Assembly (NCBI RefSeq): GCF_024170465.1
Contig: NZ_JALJYF010000002.1
Location: 1,054,001-1,118,000, forward strand
Origin: Natronospira proteinivora
Lineage (GTDB): Bacteria > Pseudomonadota > Gammaproteobacteria > Natronospirales > Natronospiraceae
Length of the DNA stretch: 64,000 nucleotides
Direction: 5' to 3'
Under the pieces are notes generated by a model. The model made no database searches. It worked only from the letters and a program-made list of their open reading frames with translations, and was not told the DNA's origin. The position numbers and the translations under genes are program-made. Shown here one piece after another: positions 51,885 to 59,278 of this stretch; positions within the stretch are counted from its first letter, which is position 1, and every line of letters starts with the position of its first letter.

Positions 51885-51929
51885 GTTGTACGAGGGGAAT
51901 GCATCCCGGCCAATTAGACCATGGTCGCA
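51885..51929 (-). promoter_or_regulatory. acs promoter with candidate CrbR operator 3
   Basis: TTAGACCATGGTCGCA (51914-51929) contains the perfect palindrome GACCATGGTC. On the minus strand a -10-like TACAAC lies at 51890-51885, which places the start near 51878 and the dyad centre at about -43. The flanks TTAGACC and GGTCGCA equal those of the two sites at 45615 and 45669 (in mixed order). Confidence 0.6.
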
Positions 51930-51937
51930 AAGTGCCC

Positions 51938-51972
51938 AAAAAAGAAGGCCGGGGTGCTTTCACACCCCGGCC
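51938..51972 (-). terminator. Rho-independent terminator of the downstream tonB-type gene
   Basis: On the minus strand GGCCGGGGTG (51972-51963) pairs with CACCCCGGCC (51956-51947) over a six-base loop, followed by TTCTTTTTTT. It ends the TonB-protein gene at 51997 and insulates it from the acs promoter just beyond. Confidence 0.92.
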
Positions 51973-51996
51973 GTCAATGTAGCGACAAAATTTGGA

Positions 51997-52623
51997 TCAG
52001 TTCTGGTCGGCCAGCCTGAAATCGATGATCTGAGTGGCTTGGCGCTCCACCGGCCGTCCATCGACGATCCGGGGCTGGAAGCGCCATTGCTCCACCGCGC
52101 GCAATGCCGAGCGGTCAAACATCCGTCGGGGTTGGGAATCGACCACCCGGGCATTTACCACCCGGCCTTCCGGCGTGATGGTAAAGCTCACCCGGACCCA
52201 GCCTTCCACACCCTGAATCAGTGCCTCCCGGGGCCATTGCGGCTCGATGCGGACAAGGGGCATGACATCACCGTCCCGGTTGCCAGCTTGATCCATCCGG
52301 CCCAGGTAGGGGCCGATTGGGACGCCACCGGCAATACCCAGGTTAGGGCGGTCAAACTGCAGCTGTGGCCGATGGCTCATTTCCATCTGTTGCCGGTGCT
52401 GCATCATTTGCGGGGGTGGGGGTTCCACCTCCATCAGCGGTTCGGGGAGGTGACGAGTCCGTTCCCGCACCCTTTCGTCCCGCTCCACCCGGATGAAATC
52501 AATCCGTTGGGCATCCAGCTTTTCCATACCGGTGGCATCGTCGACACCGATCATCGTGTTCATGGTAATGAAAAGCAGAACGGCGACAATCGCACCGCCT
52601 ACGCTGGCAAGGATTATTTTCAT
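51997..52623 (-). CDS. TonB-family energy transducer
   Basis: A 208-aa protein. The N-terminal helix IILASVGGAIVAVLLFITMNT anchors it in the inner membrane. A Pro/Met/Gln-rich linker (LMEVEPPPPQMMQHRQQMEM) leads to the TonB domain: PQWPREALIQGVEGWVRVSF near residues 131-150, then VVNARVVDSQPRRMFDRSALRAVEQWRFQP in the order strand-helix-strand, and a final TQIIDFRLADQ. The YP motif of other TonB proteins is WP here. No exbB/exbD is adjacent. It is the second full TonB-type protein of the window and forms a single-gene unit. Confidence 0.88.
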   Translation of the reverse strand: MKIILASVGGAIVAVLLFITMNTMIGVDDATGMEKLDAQRIDFIRVERDERVRERTRHLPEPLMEVEPPPPQMMQHRQQMEMSHRPQLQFDRPNLGIAGGVPIGPYLGRMDQAGNRDGDVMPLVRIEPQWPREALIQGVEGWVRVSFTITPEGRVVNARVVDSQPRRMFDRSALRAVEQWRFQPRIVDGRPVERQATQIIDFRLADQN

Positions 52624-52796
52624 AGCGCACCTCCCTACCCCTCAGGGCTTGCTGACCTGGGGTGGCAGTAGCGAACGCCCTTCTCCGGAACTTCGTCCAT
52701 TTCTTCGATGGCCCGGCCGGTTGATTGTCGTTCACAGATTAAGACCGGTTTCTGGGCTCCGGGTTCTTGGAAAGTGCGATTATTTTCAAACTATTT

Positions 52797-53207
52797 TCAT
52801 GGCCCTGTCGCCCGGACCTCGGAGCTGTGGCTGACCTTGACCGAATGCCCCAGCATGATAGATACCGAGCAGTACTTGTCAGCAGAGAGTCGAACTGCTC
52901 GTTCCACATGATGTTCGCCCACGTCCTCGCCGGTGACGATGAAGTGCATATGGATTTCGGTGAACACCGACGGCGGCCCCTCCGCCCGCTTGGCACTCAA
53001 CTCCACCCGGCAGCCGGTCACTGCCTGGCGGGCCTTTTCCAGAATACCTACCACATCCACCGAAGAGCAGCTGCCTGCCGCCATCAGTACCGTTTCCATG
53101 GGGCTCGGCCCGGTCTTGCCACGATCGCCATCCATGAGGATCTCGTGACCGCTTTCCGAGCGGGCTCGAAACCGCTGTTCCCCATCCCATTCGATACTGG
53201 CTTTCAT
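52797..53207 (-). CDS. OsmC family protein
   Basis: A 136-aa OsmC/Ohr-type protein, nearest the YhfA-like branch. The first peroxidatic Cys lies in MAAGSCSSVDVVGILEKARQ, and the second in SADKYCSVSIMLGHSVKVSHS. A conserved Glu is in GPSPMETVLMA. OsmC proteins reduce organic peroxides through this Cys pair; YhfA relatives are less well characterised. The helix-strand order fits the full family length. It is a single gene. Confidence 0.9.
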   Translation of the reverse strand: MKASIEWDGEQRFRARSESGHEILMDGDRGKTGPSPMETVLMAAGSCSSVDVVGILEKARQAVTGCRVELSAKRAEGPPSVFTEIHMHFIVTGEDVGEHHVERAVRLSADKYCSVSIMLGHSVKVSHSSEVRATGP

Positions 53208-53404
53208 GTTGCTGCTCCCGTGAAAAAACGTTCAGATTGAAAGGCGGCCCCTTGGCTGTCAAGCATGGGAGGGGGCCCCAAAAGGGGGATGGTTTGCCGT
53301 ACAAGGGCGAACTATGCTTTTTGGCATGTTCCGTGTTTGGCACGGTCATCGAAGCCCGCCCCCGGGCGTTATAAGAAGAAATCCCCAAGCAGAAGTCGTC
53401 CTCA

Positions 53405-53428
53405 CCCCGCTCCGGCGGGGTTCTTTTT
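53405..53428 (+). terminator. Orphan plus-strand terminator
   Basis: CCCCGC-TCCG-GCGGGG (53405-53420) is followed by TTCTTTTT on the plus strand, a good Rho-independent terminator. No plus-strand gene lies between it and the OsmC and TonB genes, both minus. It is read just past the stop codon of the DUF423 gene on the opposite strand, where it lacks a T run. Confidence 0.75.
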
Positions 53429-53433
53429 GTCCC

Positions 53434-53835
53434 CTAATGGTTGCTGATGGCCCGTAGCGCTGCCATGGCCAAGGCCAGCCAGGCGAGAATGAAACACAGG
53501 CCGCCAATCGGGGTGACCGGCCCCAGCATTCGCCAGCCTGTCAGGGTCATCAGGTACAGGGAACCGGAAAAGAGGACAATGCCGGCCAGCATGAGTCCGC
53601 CGGACCAGCGTAGCCAGCTGCTATCCATGAAATGCAATGCCACGCCCACCGCTAGCAGGGCCAGGCCATGAATGAGGTGGTACTGCACGGCCGTCTCCCA
53701 AACCGCCAATCCCCGTTCCAGGGGCAGGGTATCCGCCCGGGCCCGCAGGGCATGGGCCCCGAAGGCCCCCAGGGTTACCGCCAGGGCCATGTTTAGCCCG
53801 GAGAGGGCCATCATCCAAAGTGAAAACAGTGACAT
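53434..53835 (-). CDS. DUF423 (YgdD-like) membrane protein
   Basis: A 133-aa inner-membrane protein of four helices. The N-terminal ALSGLNMALAVTLGAFGAHALR is the DUF423 signature, and WETAVQYHLIHGLALLAVGV plus FSGSLYLMTLTGWRMLGPVTPIGG follow, with the family's conserved polar residues in the helices. Function is unknown. The ATG at 53835 has GAGG seven bases before it, better than the TTG at 53841. Confidence 0.93.
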   Translation of the reverse strand: MSLFSLWMMALSGLNMALAVTLGAFGAHALRARADTLPLERGLAVWETAVQYHLIHGLALLAVGVALHFMDSSWLRWSGGLMLAGIVLFSGSLYLMTLTGWRMLGPVTPIGGLCFILAWLALAMAALRAISNH

Positions 53836-53957
53836 GTTCAAACCTCATCCCGCATTGCCAGGGAGGCAAGGGTGCACTAGGCTCAAGACAGCGTCCAGCC
53901 CACACGGTGGCAGGACCCAATCATAGCCCCACGGGGGTTGAGAGAAGGAGTCGTACC

Positions 53958-54137
53958 ATGGGACTGGAAGTTGGTGGTCTGCTGGGTTTAATCTGGCTCA
54001 TTATTGTGGTCTGGGCCATTATTCGCACTGCCCAGAGTCGGGCGGCTGATCCACTGGTCAAGGCCATCTGGATCGTGGTGTTGCTGGTCCTGCCGGTACT
54101 TGGGCTCATTCTCTGGCTCTTGCTGGGGCCACGCTGA
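53958..54137 (+). CDS. PLD nuclease N-terminal domain small membrane protein
   Basis: A 59-aa protein of two helices, VGGLLGLIWLIIVVWAIIRTAQS and AIWIVVLLVLPVLGLILWLLLGPR. This is the PLDc_N pattern that precedes cardiolipin synthase domains and also occurs as short stand-alone proteins, as here. AAGGAG precedes the ATG at 53958. The longer frame from 53820 lacks a ribosome-binding site. Function of the stand-alone form is unknown. It converges with the lipoprotein gene. Confidence 0.85.
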   Translation: MGLEVGGLLGLIWLIIVVWAIIRTAQSRAADPLVKAIWIVVLLVLPVLGLILWLLLGPR

Positions 54138-54156
54138 AGACGCTGGAACAGCGGGG

Positions 54157-54954
54157 TTAGCGATCTCTCAGTTCAGTGCTCGCCCCGCTGCCGTAGTCCC
54201 GCAACTGCAAGGTCGCTTCCTCGCCTTCCGGGTCCTGCCATTGAAACTGCACCACTTGGCCGGGGACTGAATCGTTCAGCCACCAGGTCTGGAATCCCTC
54301 TCCATCTTCCCCCAATGCCAGGCGGCGGGTATCGAAACGGCCGGCCGGCACCGCAATGGTTTCGTGGCTTTCCCGGGCCTGCTCGGCCAGAGCATCGGCG
54401 TCCAGTCGGCGGGGCCCCTGGGCCTGAGATTCCTCCAGTGAGACTTCCTGAACCGCTTCGTCCTTGCCCGGTTTCAGCAGCATGCGGCGGGTTTGGCCGA
54501 TCTCCGGATCCAGCAGGCTTTCCATGATCATCTCATCGCTGCCCTCAGGATCACCCCAGCGAAGCTGCCACCACTGACCTTCGTCCGTCTCGCCCAAATA
54601 AGCACGGCGCATCCAGACACCCGCGGGCTCACCGTCCGCGTCCAGCCATTCCCATTCGGTATATTCCCCGGCCCGGTAGTCATCATCGGCCTGGGCCAGA
54701 TTCATAGTGGGATTATGCAGTGCCACCTGGCCTAGCCAGCTCATGACTTCCGGCTGGAAGCGGGCCAGGATGGCATCGGCCACAGCCTGGGCCATCTGCG
54801 CGCTGACTTCTGCCATGGCCTGGCTGGCGGCTTCCTGGGCCACATCCTGTGCGGCACGGCGGGCTGCCTTTTCCGGATCGGCCAGTACATCCAGGGCGGT
54901 GCAGCCGGCCAACGACAGGTAGGCGGCAAGGCAGAAGCCGATTCTTGTTCTCAT
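54157..54954 (-). CDS. Predicted lipoprotein, unknown function
   Basis: A 265-aa protein with a lipoprotein signal ending LSLAGC, Cys18. Residues about 30-70 are Ala-rich and helical (AARRAAQDVAQEAASQAMAE), probably a coiled segment. The remaining domain is acidic with repeated Trp-rich strands: EYTEWEWLDADGEPAGVWMR, EGQWWQLRWGDPEGSDEMI and later GFQTWWLNDSVPGQVVQFQW. These look like the repeats of a beta-sheet sandwich that could bind lipid or a partner protein. I do not recognise the family. Confidence 0.65.
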   Translation of the reverse strand: MRTRIGFCLAAYLSLAGCTALDVLADPEKAARRAAQDVAQEAASQAMAEVSAQMAQAVADAILARFQPEVMSWLGQVALHNPTMNLAQADDDYRAGEYTEWEWLDADGEPAGVWMRRAYLGETDEGQWWQLRWGDPEGSDEMIMESLLDPEIGQTRRMLLKPGKDEAVQEVSLEESQAQGPRRLDADALAEQARESHETIAVPAGRFDTRRLALGEDGEGFQTWWLNDSVPGQVVQFQWQDPEGEEATLQLRDYGSGASTELRDR

Positions 54955-55088
54955 GGCGATATTCCTTTCCTGTTTGATTTTTCAGACTAGCAGGTCGGCT
55001 GGTAAAGGGGGAGCTTTGCCGGCAGCCGCGGCTCCGCTGGGCATGCTATGTTGTTGACCATGCGTTAACGCACAAATAAGGAGTGTGC

Positions 55089-56012
55089 ATGGTCACTCGT
55101 GATGAGCGCTGTCTGATTCTGGGCCGTGGTGCCATGGGGCGGATGTTCGAGGGACTGCTTCGTCATCGCCTCCATGTGGAGACATGGGATCGGGATCCGG
55201 ACAGCGGGACGGAAACCGCGCCATTGGAAAACCAGCTAGCCGATGCGCAAGTGCTGATACTGGCCGTGCCGGCCAAGCCGCATGATGAACTGCTCAGGCG
55301 GGTGGCGGCGGCCCTGCCCGAGGGGCTTCTTTGTCTGACCATTGCCAAGGGGCTGGATGGTGAGGGGCGTACGCCGGTTCAGCGAATGGCCGAACACCTG
55401 GGAGAGGCTTGCGATTGGGGCGCCCTGTACGGCCCGATGATCGCCCGGGATCTCAGTGAAGGGCGCCCGGGTTTTGCCCTGGGGGCGGCCAATGGTGATG
55501 TGGCCGGCGAGCGCATTCAGTCGCTGTTCGCCAAGACACGTCTACATGTACAGGCCAGCCGGGATACCCATGGGGCGGCCTGGGCGGCCATCCTGAAGAA
55601 TGTGTATGTGCCCTTGATCGGCATGGCCCAAGGCCTGGGTATGGGCGATAACGTGCGAGGCTATCTGGTCACCGCGGCCCTGGCCGAGTTGGCCCGAATC
55701 GTGGAAAGAATGGGGGGTGATGCGGCCACCGCCTATAGCCTGGCCGGGCTGGGGGATCTGGTGACCACCGCCACCAGCTTATCTTCGCATCATCGCTCCC
55801 TGGGCGAAGACATGGCGCAAGGTGATCGCAGCATGCTGGCCGACAAGAACGGTTACATCCGCAGCGAAGGCGTGCATACCGCGGCCATGGTAGCCAAGCA
55901 TGGTTTGTTGCCCCTGGATGATTACCCCCTGTTCGCGCTGACCCATGCCTTGTTCGAGGATTCCAGCGATATGGAATCACGGATTTTATCCATGCTGGGG
56001 CAGCTGGAATGA
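55089..56012 (+). CDS. GpsA-like glycerol-3-phosphate dehydrogenase
   Basis: A 307-aa NAD(P)-dependent dehydrogenase, related to GpsA but diverged at the N-terminus: the dinucleotide loop reads LILGRGAMGRMF instead of GAGxWG. Later GpsA marks are kept: LCLTIAKGLDGEGRTPVQRM, GPMIARDLSEGRPGFAL, AILKNVYVPLIGMAQGLGMGDN with the catalytic Lys in place, and the C-terminal SLAGLGDLVTTATSLSSHHRSLG. The reaction would link dihydroxyacetone phosphate and glycerol-3-phosphate. The ATG at 55089 follows AAGGAG by five bases. Its end overlaps the next gene by four bases. Confidence 0.82.
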   Translation: MVTRDERCLILGRGAMGRMFEGLLRHRLHVETWDRDPDSGTETAPLENQLADAQVLILAVPAKPHDELLRRVAAALPEGLLCLTIAKGLDGEGRTPVQRMAEHLGEACDWGALYGPMIARDLSEGRPGFALGAANGDVAGERIQSLFAKTRLHVQASRDTHGAAWAAILKNVYVPLIGMAQGLGMGDNVRGYLVTAALAELARIVERMGGDAATAYSLAGLGDLVTTATSLSSHHRSLGEDMAQGDRSMLADKNGYIRSEGVHTAAMVAKHGLLPLDDYPLFALTHALFEDSSDMESRILSMLGQLE

Positions 56013-56755
56013 GCGGGCAGGGCTGGCCGGATCGACTGGTGGCCCATCGTGGGTGGCCAGGGCGTTACCCGGAGAACAGCCGCTCGGGCATGCGGGCGGT
56101 ACTGGAAGCCGGTGCCCGTTTTGTGGAGTTCGATGTGCAATTGACGGCGGATCGCCAGGCCCTGGTTTTTCATGATGATCAGCTCTACCGTCTGATGGGC
56201 CTGCCGGGCCGGGTGGGTGATCTGGACCTGAAAGAACTGCTGGCGGCCCCCCTGCGTCAGCCCGAGGGGGATGGCTTTGTCGAGGAAGGCCCACCCTCCT
56301 TGCAAGCCATGCTGGCGCTGCTCTCGGATTGGCCGACGGTGACCGTCTTCATCGAGCTCAAGCGGGCCAGCATGCGCCGTTATGGCCGGGATGCCCTGCT
56401 GGAGTCGGTATTGGCGGCCCTCCATGGTGTGACCAATCCGGTGGTACTGATTTCCTTTGATAGCCAGGTGCTGGAGCGGGCCCGGGCCCGCGGTGCGAAA
56501 TCCATCGGCTGGGTGTTTAAACCCTGGAACGAGCGGGCCCGGATCGAGGCGGCCCGCCTGAGTCCGGATTATCTCTTTGTACGCAAAGACCGGGTGCCGG
56601 CCGGCGAGGCACCTTTTTGGCCCGGGTCCTGGCAGTGGGTCATCTATGATGTGAATGAACGGGCATCCGCCGAAGCCCTGCTGACGCGCGGGGCCGATCT
56701 CATCGAAACCGATTATCTGCCGGAGTTGGCGGGGCTTGCCCATGGCAGAACCTGA
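56009..56755 (+). CDS. Cytoplasmic glycerophosphodiester phosphodiesterase
   Basis: A 248-aa GDPD-family hydrolase releasing glycerol-3-phosphate from deacylated phospholipids. The active-site set is visible: His13-Arg14 in VAHRGWPGRYPENS, Glu40 and Asp42 in VEFDVQLTAD, and His55 in VFHDDQLYRLMG. Lys and Glu of the second metal shell are in VFIELKRAS. It lacks a signal peptide, so it resembles cytoplasmic UgpQ rather than periplasmic GlpQ. It overlaps the GpsA-like gene by four bases and the kinase gene by 14. Confidence 0.92.
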   Translation: MSGQGWPDRLVAHRGWPGRYPENSRSGMRAVLEAGARFVEFDVQLTADRQALVFHDDQLYRLMGLPGRVGDLDLKELLAAPLRQPEGDGFVEEGPPSLQAMLALLSDWPTVTVFIELKRASMRRYGRDALLESVLAALHGVTNPVVLISFDSQVLERARARGAKSIGWVFKPWNERARIEAARLSPDYLFVRKDRVPAGEAPFWPGSWQWVIYDVNERASAEALLTRGADLIETDYLPELAGLAHGRT

Positions 56756-58178
56756 GTTTTACTTGTTGTTGGACCAAGGCGGGCACAGTTCCCGGGCCAT
56801 GGTGCTGGATGGCCAGGGTGTGATCCGGGCCGAGGCAAAGTATTCGGTGGAGACTCGGGAAAGCGGGGATCGGGTGGAGCAGGATGGGCCGGCGATTCTC
56901 GACAGCCTGCGCCAGGCTATTGGCACGGTGATGCAATCACTGGCTCAGGATGCGCATCATCTGGTGGCGGCCGGTTTGGGCGTGCAGCGGGGCAGTGTGC
57001 TTTGTTGGCGACGCAGCAACGGCGAGGCCCTGTCGCCGGTGCTGTCCTGGCGGGACCGGCGGGCGCCGGCTGAATCAGGCCTCGACCCCGCCGATATCCG
57101 GCAGCGAAGTGGGCTCCGCTTTTCTCCCTATGGCGGTGCCCCCAAGCTGCGCTGGTGTCTGGATGAACTGCCCGCGGTTCAACAGGCCCGATTGGACAAT
57201 GACCTGGTGATGGGTCCTCTGGGCAGTTATTTGATTCAGGGCTTGTTGCGAGAGCAACCCGCACTGGTGGACCCCACCCTGGCCCAGCGGACCCTGCTCT
57301 ACGATCGCCGGACCATGGATTGGAGCGAGCCAACTCTGGCGCAACTGGGTATTGAGCGGGATCATCTGCCCCGCGTCGTGCCCAGTCATCATCCCTATGG
57401 TTATCTCCGGGACGGCCCGGTGGATTGTCCGCTGACCCTCCTGCAGGGCGACCAGAACGCCGTTCCCTGGGTCGCCGGCCCGCCGGCGGGCGACACGGCC
57501 TATATCAATCTGGGCACCGGCGCTTTCATCCTGCGCCCGGTGGATGGCGAGCAGTATCCCGGTCCCTTCCAGTTCAGTCTGCTCGACCCCGGCCAGGCAC
57601 CCCATTACGCCCTGGAGGCCAGCGTCCATGGCGCCGGCGCGGCCCTGCAATGGTTTGCCAATACGCGGGGCAGGGCGGTGGCGCCCGAGGAGATTCAGGT
57701 CAGTCTGGATGGTGAGCGGACACCATCCATTTTCCTCAATACCGTGGGCGGACTGGGGTCGCCCTGGTGGCAGCCGGGGCCTTCGCCCCAGTTTCTGGAT
57801 ACGGCCGGACAGTCCGTGGCAGTCGATGGTGATGATCCGGCCCAGCTGGCCGCTATCCTGGAAAGCCTCTGTTTTCTGATCAAGGTGAATCTGGACACCA
57901 TGGAGACCCTGGCCGGGCCGATTGAGAAGCTGATTGTGGCCGGTGGCCTGAGCCGTAGCCGCCCCCTCTGCCAACGCCTGGGCCAGTTGATGGACCGCCC
58001 CCTCTATCGTCTGGAGAACCCGGAAGCCACCCTGGTGGGTCTATGGTCCCAGCTGGCCGGCCCCGAGCAGCCTCGAACGGGTGAGCGCGTGGAAAGTGAT
58101 CGTCCGGATCCCCACTTGCAGGCACGCTTTCAGCATTGGCATCAAGCCCTGGAGTCGGTCTTGTCTGGCAGGAAATGA
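56742..58178 (+). CDS. FGGY-family carbohydrate kinase
   Basis: A 478-aa sugar kinase of the FGGY group, closest in appearance to glycerol kinases. The start FYLLLDQGGHSSRAMVLDG varies the usual DQGTTSSR loop. SVLCWRRSNGEALSPVLSWRDRR follows, then INLGTGAFILRPVDG (adenosine-site region), and IVAGGLSRSRPLCQRLGQLM near the C-terminus. The context, a GpsA-like and a phosphodiesterase gene, favours glycerol or a glycerol-containing sugar alcohol as substrate, but the altered N-terminal loop leaves this open. The ATG at 56742 is preferred to the TTG at 56736. Last gene of the operon. Confidence 0.85.
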   Translation: MAEPEFYLLLDQGGHSSRAMVLDGQGVIRAEAKYSVETRESGDRVEQDGPAILDSLRQAIGTVMQSLAQDAHHLVAAGLGVQRGSVLCWRRSNGEALSPVLSWRDRRAPAESGLDPADIRQRSGLRFSPYGGAPKLRWCLDELPAVQQARLDNDLVMGPLGSYLIQGLLREQPALVDPTLAQRTLLYDRRTMDWSEPTLAQLGIERDHLPRVVPSHHPYGYLRDGPVDCPLTLLQGDQNAVPWVAGPPAGDTAYINLGTGAFILRPVDGEQYPGPFQFSLLDPGQAPHYALEASVHGAGAALQWFANTRGRAVAPEEIQVSLDGERTPSIFLNTVGGLGSPWWQPGPSPQFLDTAGQSVAVDGDDPAQLAAILESLCFLIKVNLDTMETLAGPIEKLIVAGGLSRSRPLCQRLGQLMDRPLYRLENPEATLVGLWSQLAGPEQPRTGERVESDRPDPHLQARFQHWHQALESVLSGRK

Positions 58179-58206
58179 ATTTTTTGATTATGTAGGAGCC
58201 TAGAGC

Positions 58207-58923
58207 GTGGAGCAGAATGAGAAAATCATTGAAAAGCAGGCCATAGAGCTCGCTCGGGCTAGGAAAAAAGAGATCGCCAGGAAATGGACCGATCCCGAGC
58301 GGTTTCCACCTGAGGAAGAGCCGGTATCTGTCTTCATGGCTGGCTGTCCTGGTGCCGGGAAAACCGAGGCCTCGATAGAGCTACTTGAAAGCTTGGACGG
58401 GAATGGAAGCCCCATCATTCGGATCGACCCCGACGAGCTACGGGATGAGTTTCCGGGCTATACGGGAGGTAACTCGTGGCTTTTCCAGGCAGGGGTCTCA
58501 ATTCTTGTTGAGAAGATCCATGACCTCGCCTTGAAGCAGAAGCAGAGTTTTCTTCTCGATGGCACATTGACCAACTATAGGATAGCGGAGCAGAACGTGA
58601 AACGCTCTTTGAAGAAGGGGCGGTTCGTACAGATCCTTTATGTCTACCAGGAGCCGAAGCTCGCCTGGGAGTTTGTGAAAGCCCGGGAGCAAAAGGAAGG
58701 GCGAAATATACGTCCTGAGGATTTCGTCCGCCAGTATTTTGCGGCACGGGAGGTCGTAAATCGCCTCAAAGGCGAGCTGGGAAAGGAACTGCGAGTCGAT
58801 TTGCTGGTCAAGGACCATGACGGGTCTCACAAGGCGTACAAGGCCGGGATCGACAAGATTGACAACCACCTCCCTGAAAAATATGATCCCGAATCCTTGG
58901 AAAAGCTTCTCGGCCTCCGCTAG
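58207..58923 (+). CDS. Zeta-toxin family kinase
   Basis: A 238-aa P-loop kinase. Walker A is FMAGCPGAGKTE near residues 43-54 (Lys52). IIRIDPDELRDEFPGY around residues 70-85 contains the catalytic-type Asp of zeta toxins, and FLLDGTLTNYRIAEQNVKRSLKKG with ILYVYQEPKLAWEFVKARE gives the rest of the fold. Zeta and PezT toxins phosphorylate UDP-N-acetylglucosamine and block wall synthesis. It starts with GTG at 58207, eight bases after AGGAG. A short gene follows at 58934. It lies between housekeeping genes and a type I restriction locus. Confidence 0.9.
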   Translation: MEQNEKIIEKQAIELARARKKEIARKWTDPERFPPEEEPVSVFMAGCPGAGKTEASIELLESLDGNGSPIIRIDPDELRDEFPGYTGGNSWLFQAGVSILVEKIHDLALKQKQSFLLDGTLTNYRIAEQNVKRSLKKGRFVQILYVYQEPKLAWEFVKAREQKEGRNIRPEDFVRQYFAAREVVNRLKGELGKELRVDLLVKDHDGSHKAYKAGIDKIDNHLPEKYDPESLEKLLGLR

Positions 58924-58933
58924 AGTCAACAGT

Positions 58934-59089
58934 ATGTTCGGAACAAAGAAAAAAGCCGTCGGATCCACCCGTTTTTCGGATTTCATCCGGAACGCCTCGG
59001 CGCGCGAGAAGAAAAAGCTCTATGAGAAAGTGCTGGAGCGGGCTTCAGAGCGCCAGCGCCGTGTAATCGAGGGCGCTTCAGAGGGCTAG
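58934..59089 (+). CDS. Small protein downstream of the zeta toxin
   Basis: A 51-aa basic, helical protein: TRFSDFIRNASAREKKKLYEKVLERAS is its core. It begins 10 bases after the toxin stop codon, so it belongs to the same transcript. Short proteins with an FSDFIR-EKKxxYxxV pattern seem to recur beside zeta-type kinases in proteobacteria, from memory, so a role as antitoxin or accessory is plausible but unproven. It does not look like the epsilon or PezA antitoxins, which are encoded upstream. No clear ribosome-binding site is seen, in keeping with translational coupling. Confidence 0.65.
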   Translation: MFGTKKKAVGSTRFSDFIRNASAREKKKLYEKVLERASERQRRVIEGASEG

Positions 59090-59238
59090 CTCCTGTTGCC
59101 CTCTTGGTCCCTTGGTCACACTCTGCTCACCTCTGTCTGTCTTACCCCACGTCCTATCCGAGCGCTGCAGGCCGCGTGCGGTGAAATTCCCTACTCGTTG
59201 AGCAGATAAACTTGCACGGTCCGTTGGGAGCGACTACT

Positions 59239-59261
59239 CTGCATCATAATCGATGATGCAG
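59239..59261 (+). promoter_or_regulatory. Perfect 9-bp dyad before the restriction locus
   Basis: CTGCATCAT (59239-59247) and ATGATGCAG (59253-59261) are exact complements around AATCG. The dyad ends 17 bases before the first hsd start codon, and CATAAT at 59245-59250 could be a -10 element inside it. It may be an operator or a 5' leader hairpin. Bases 59090-59238 hold nothing else I can name. Confidence 0.5.
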
Positions 59262-59278
59262 ATGAGACCGTAGCGCCC

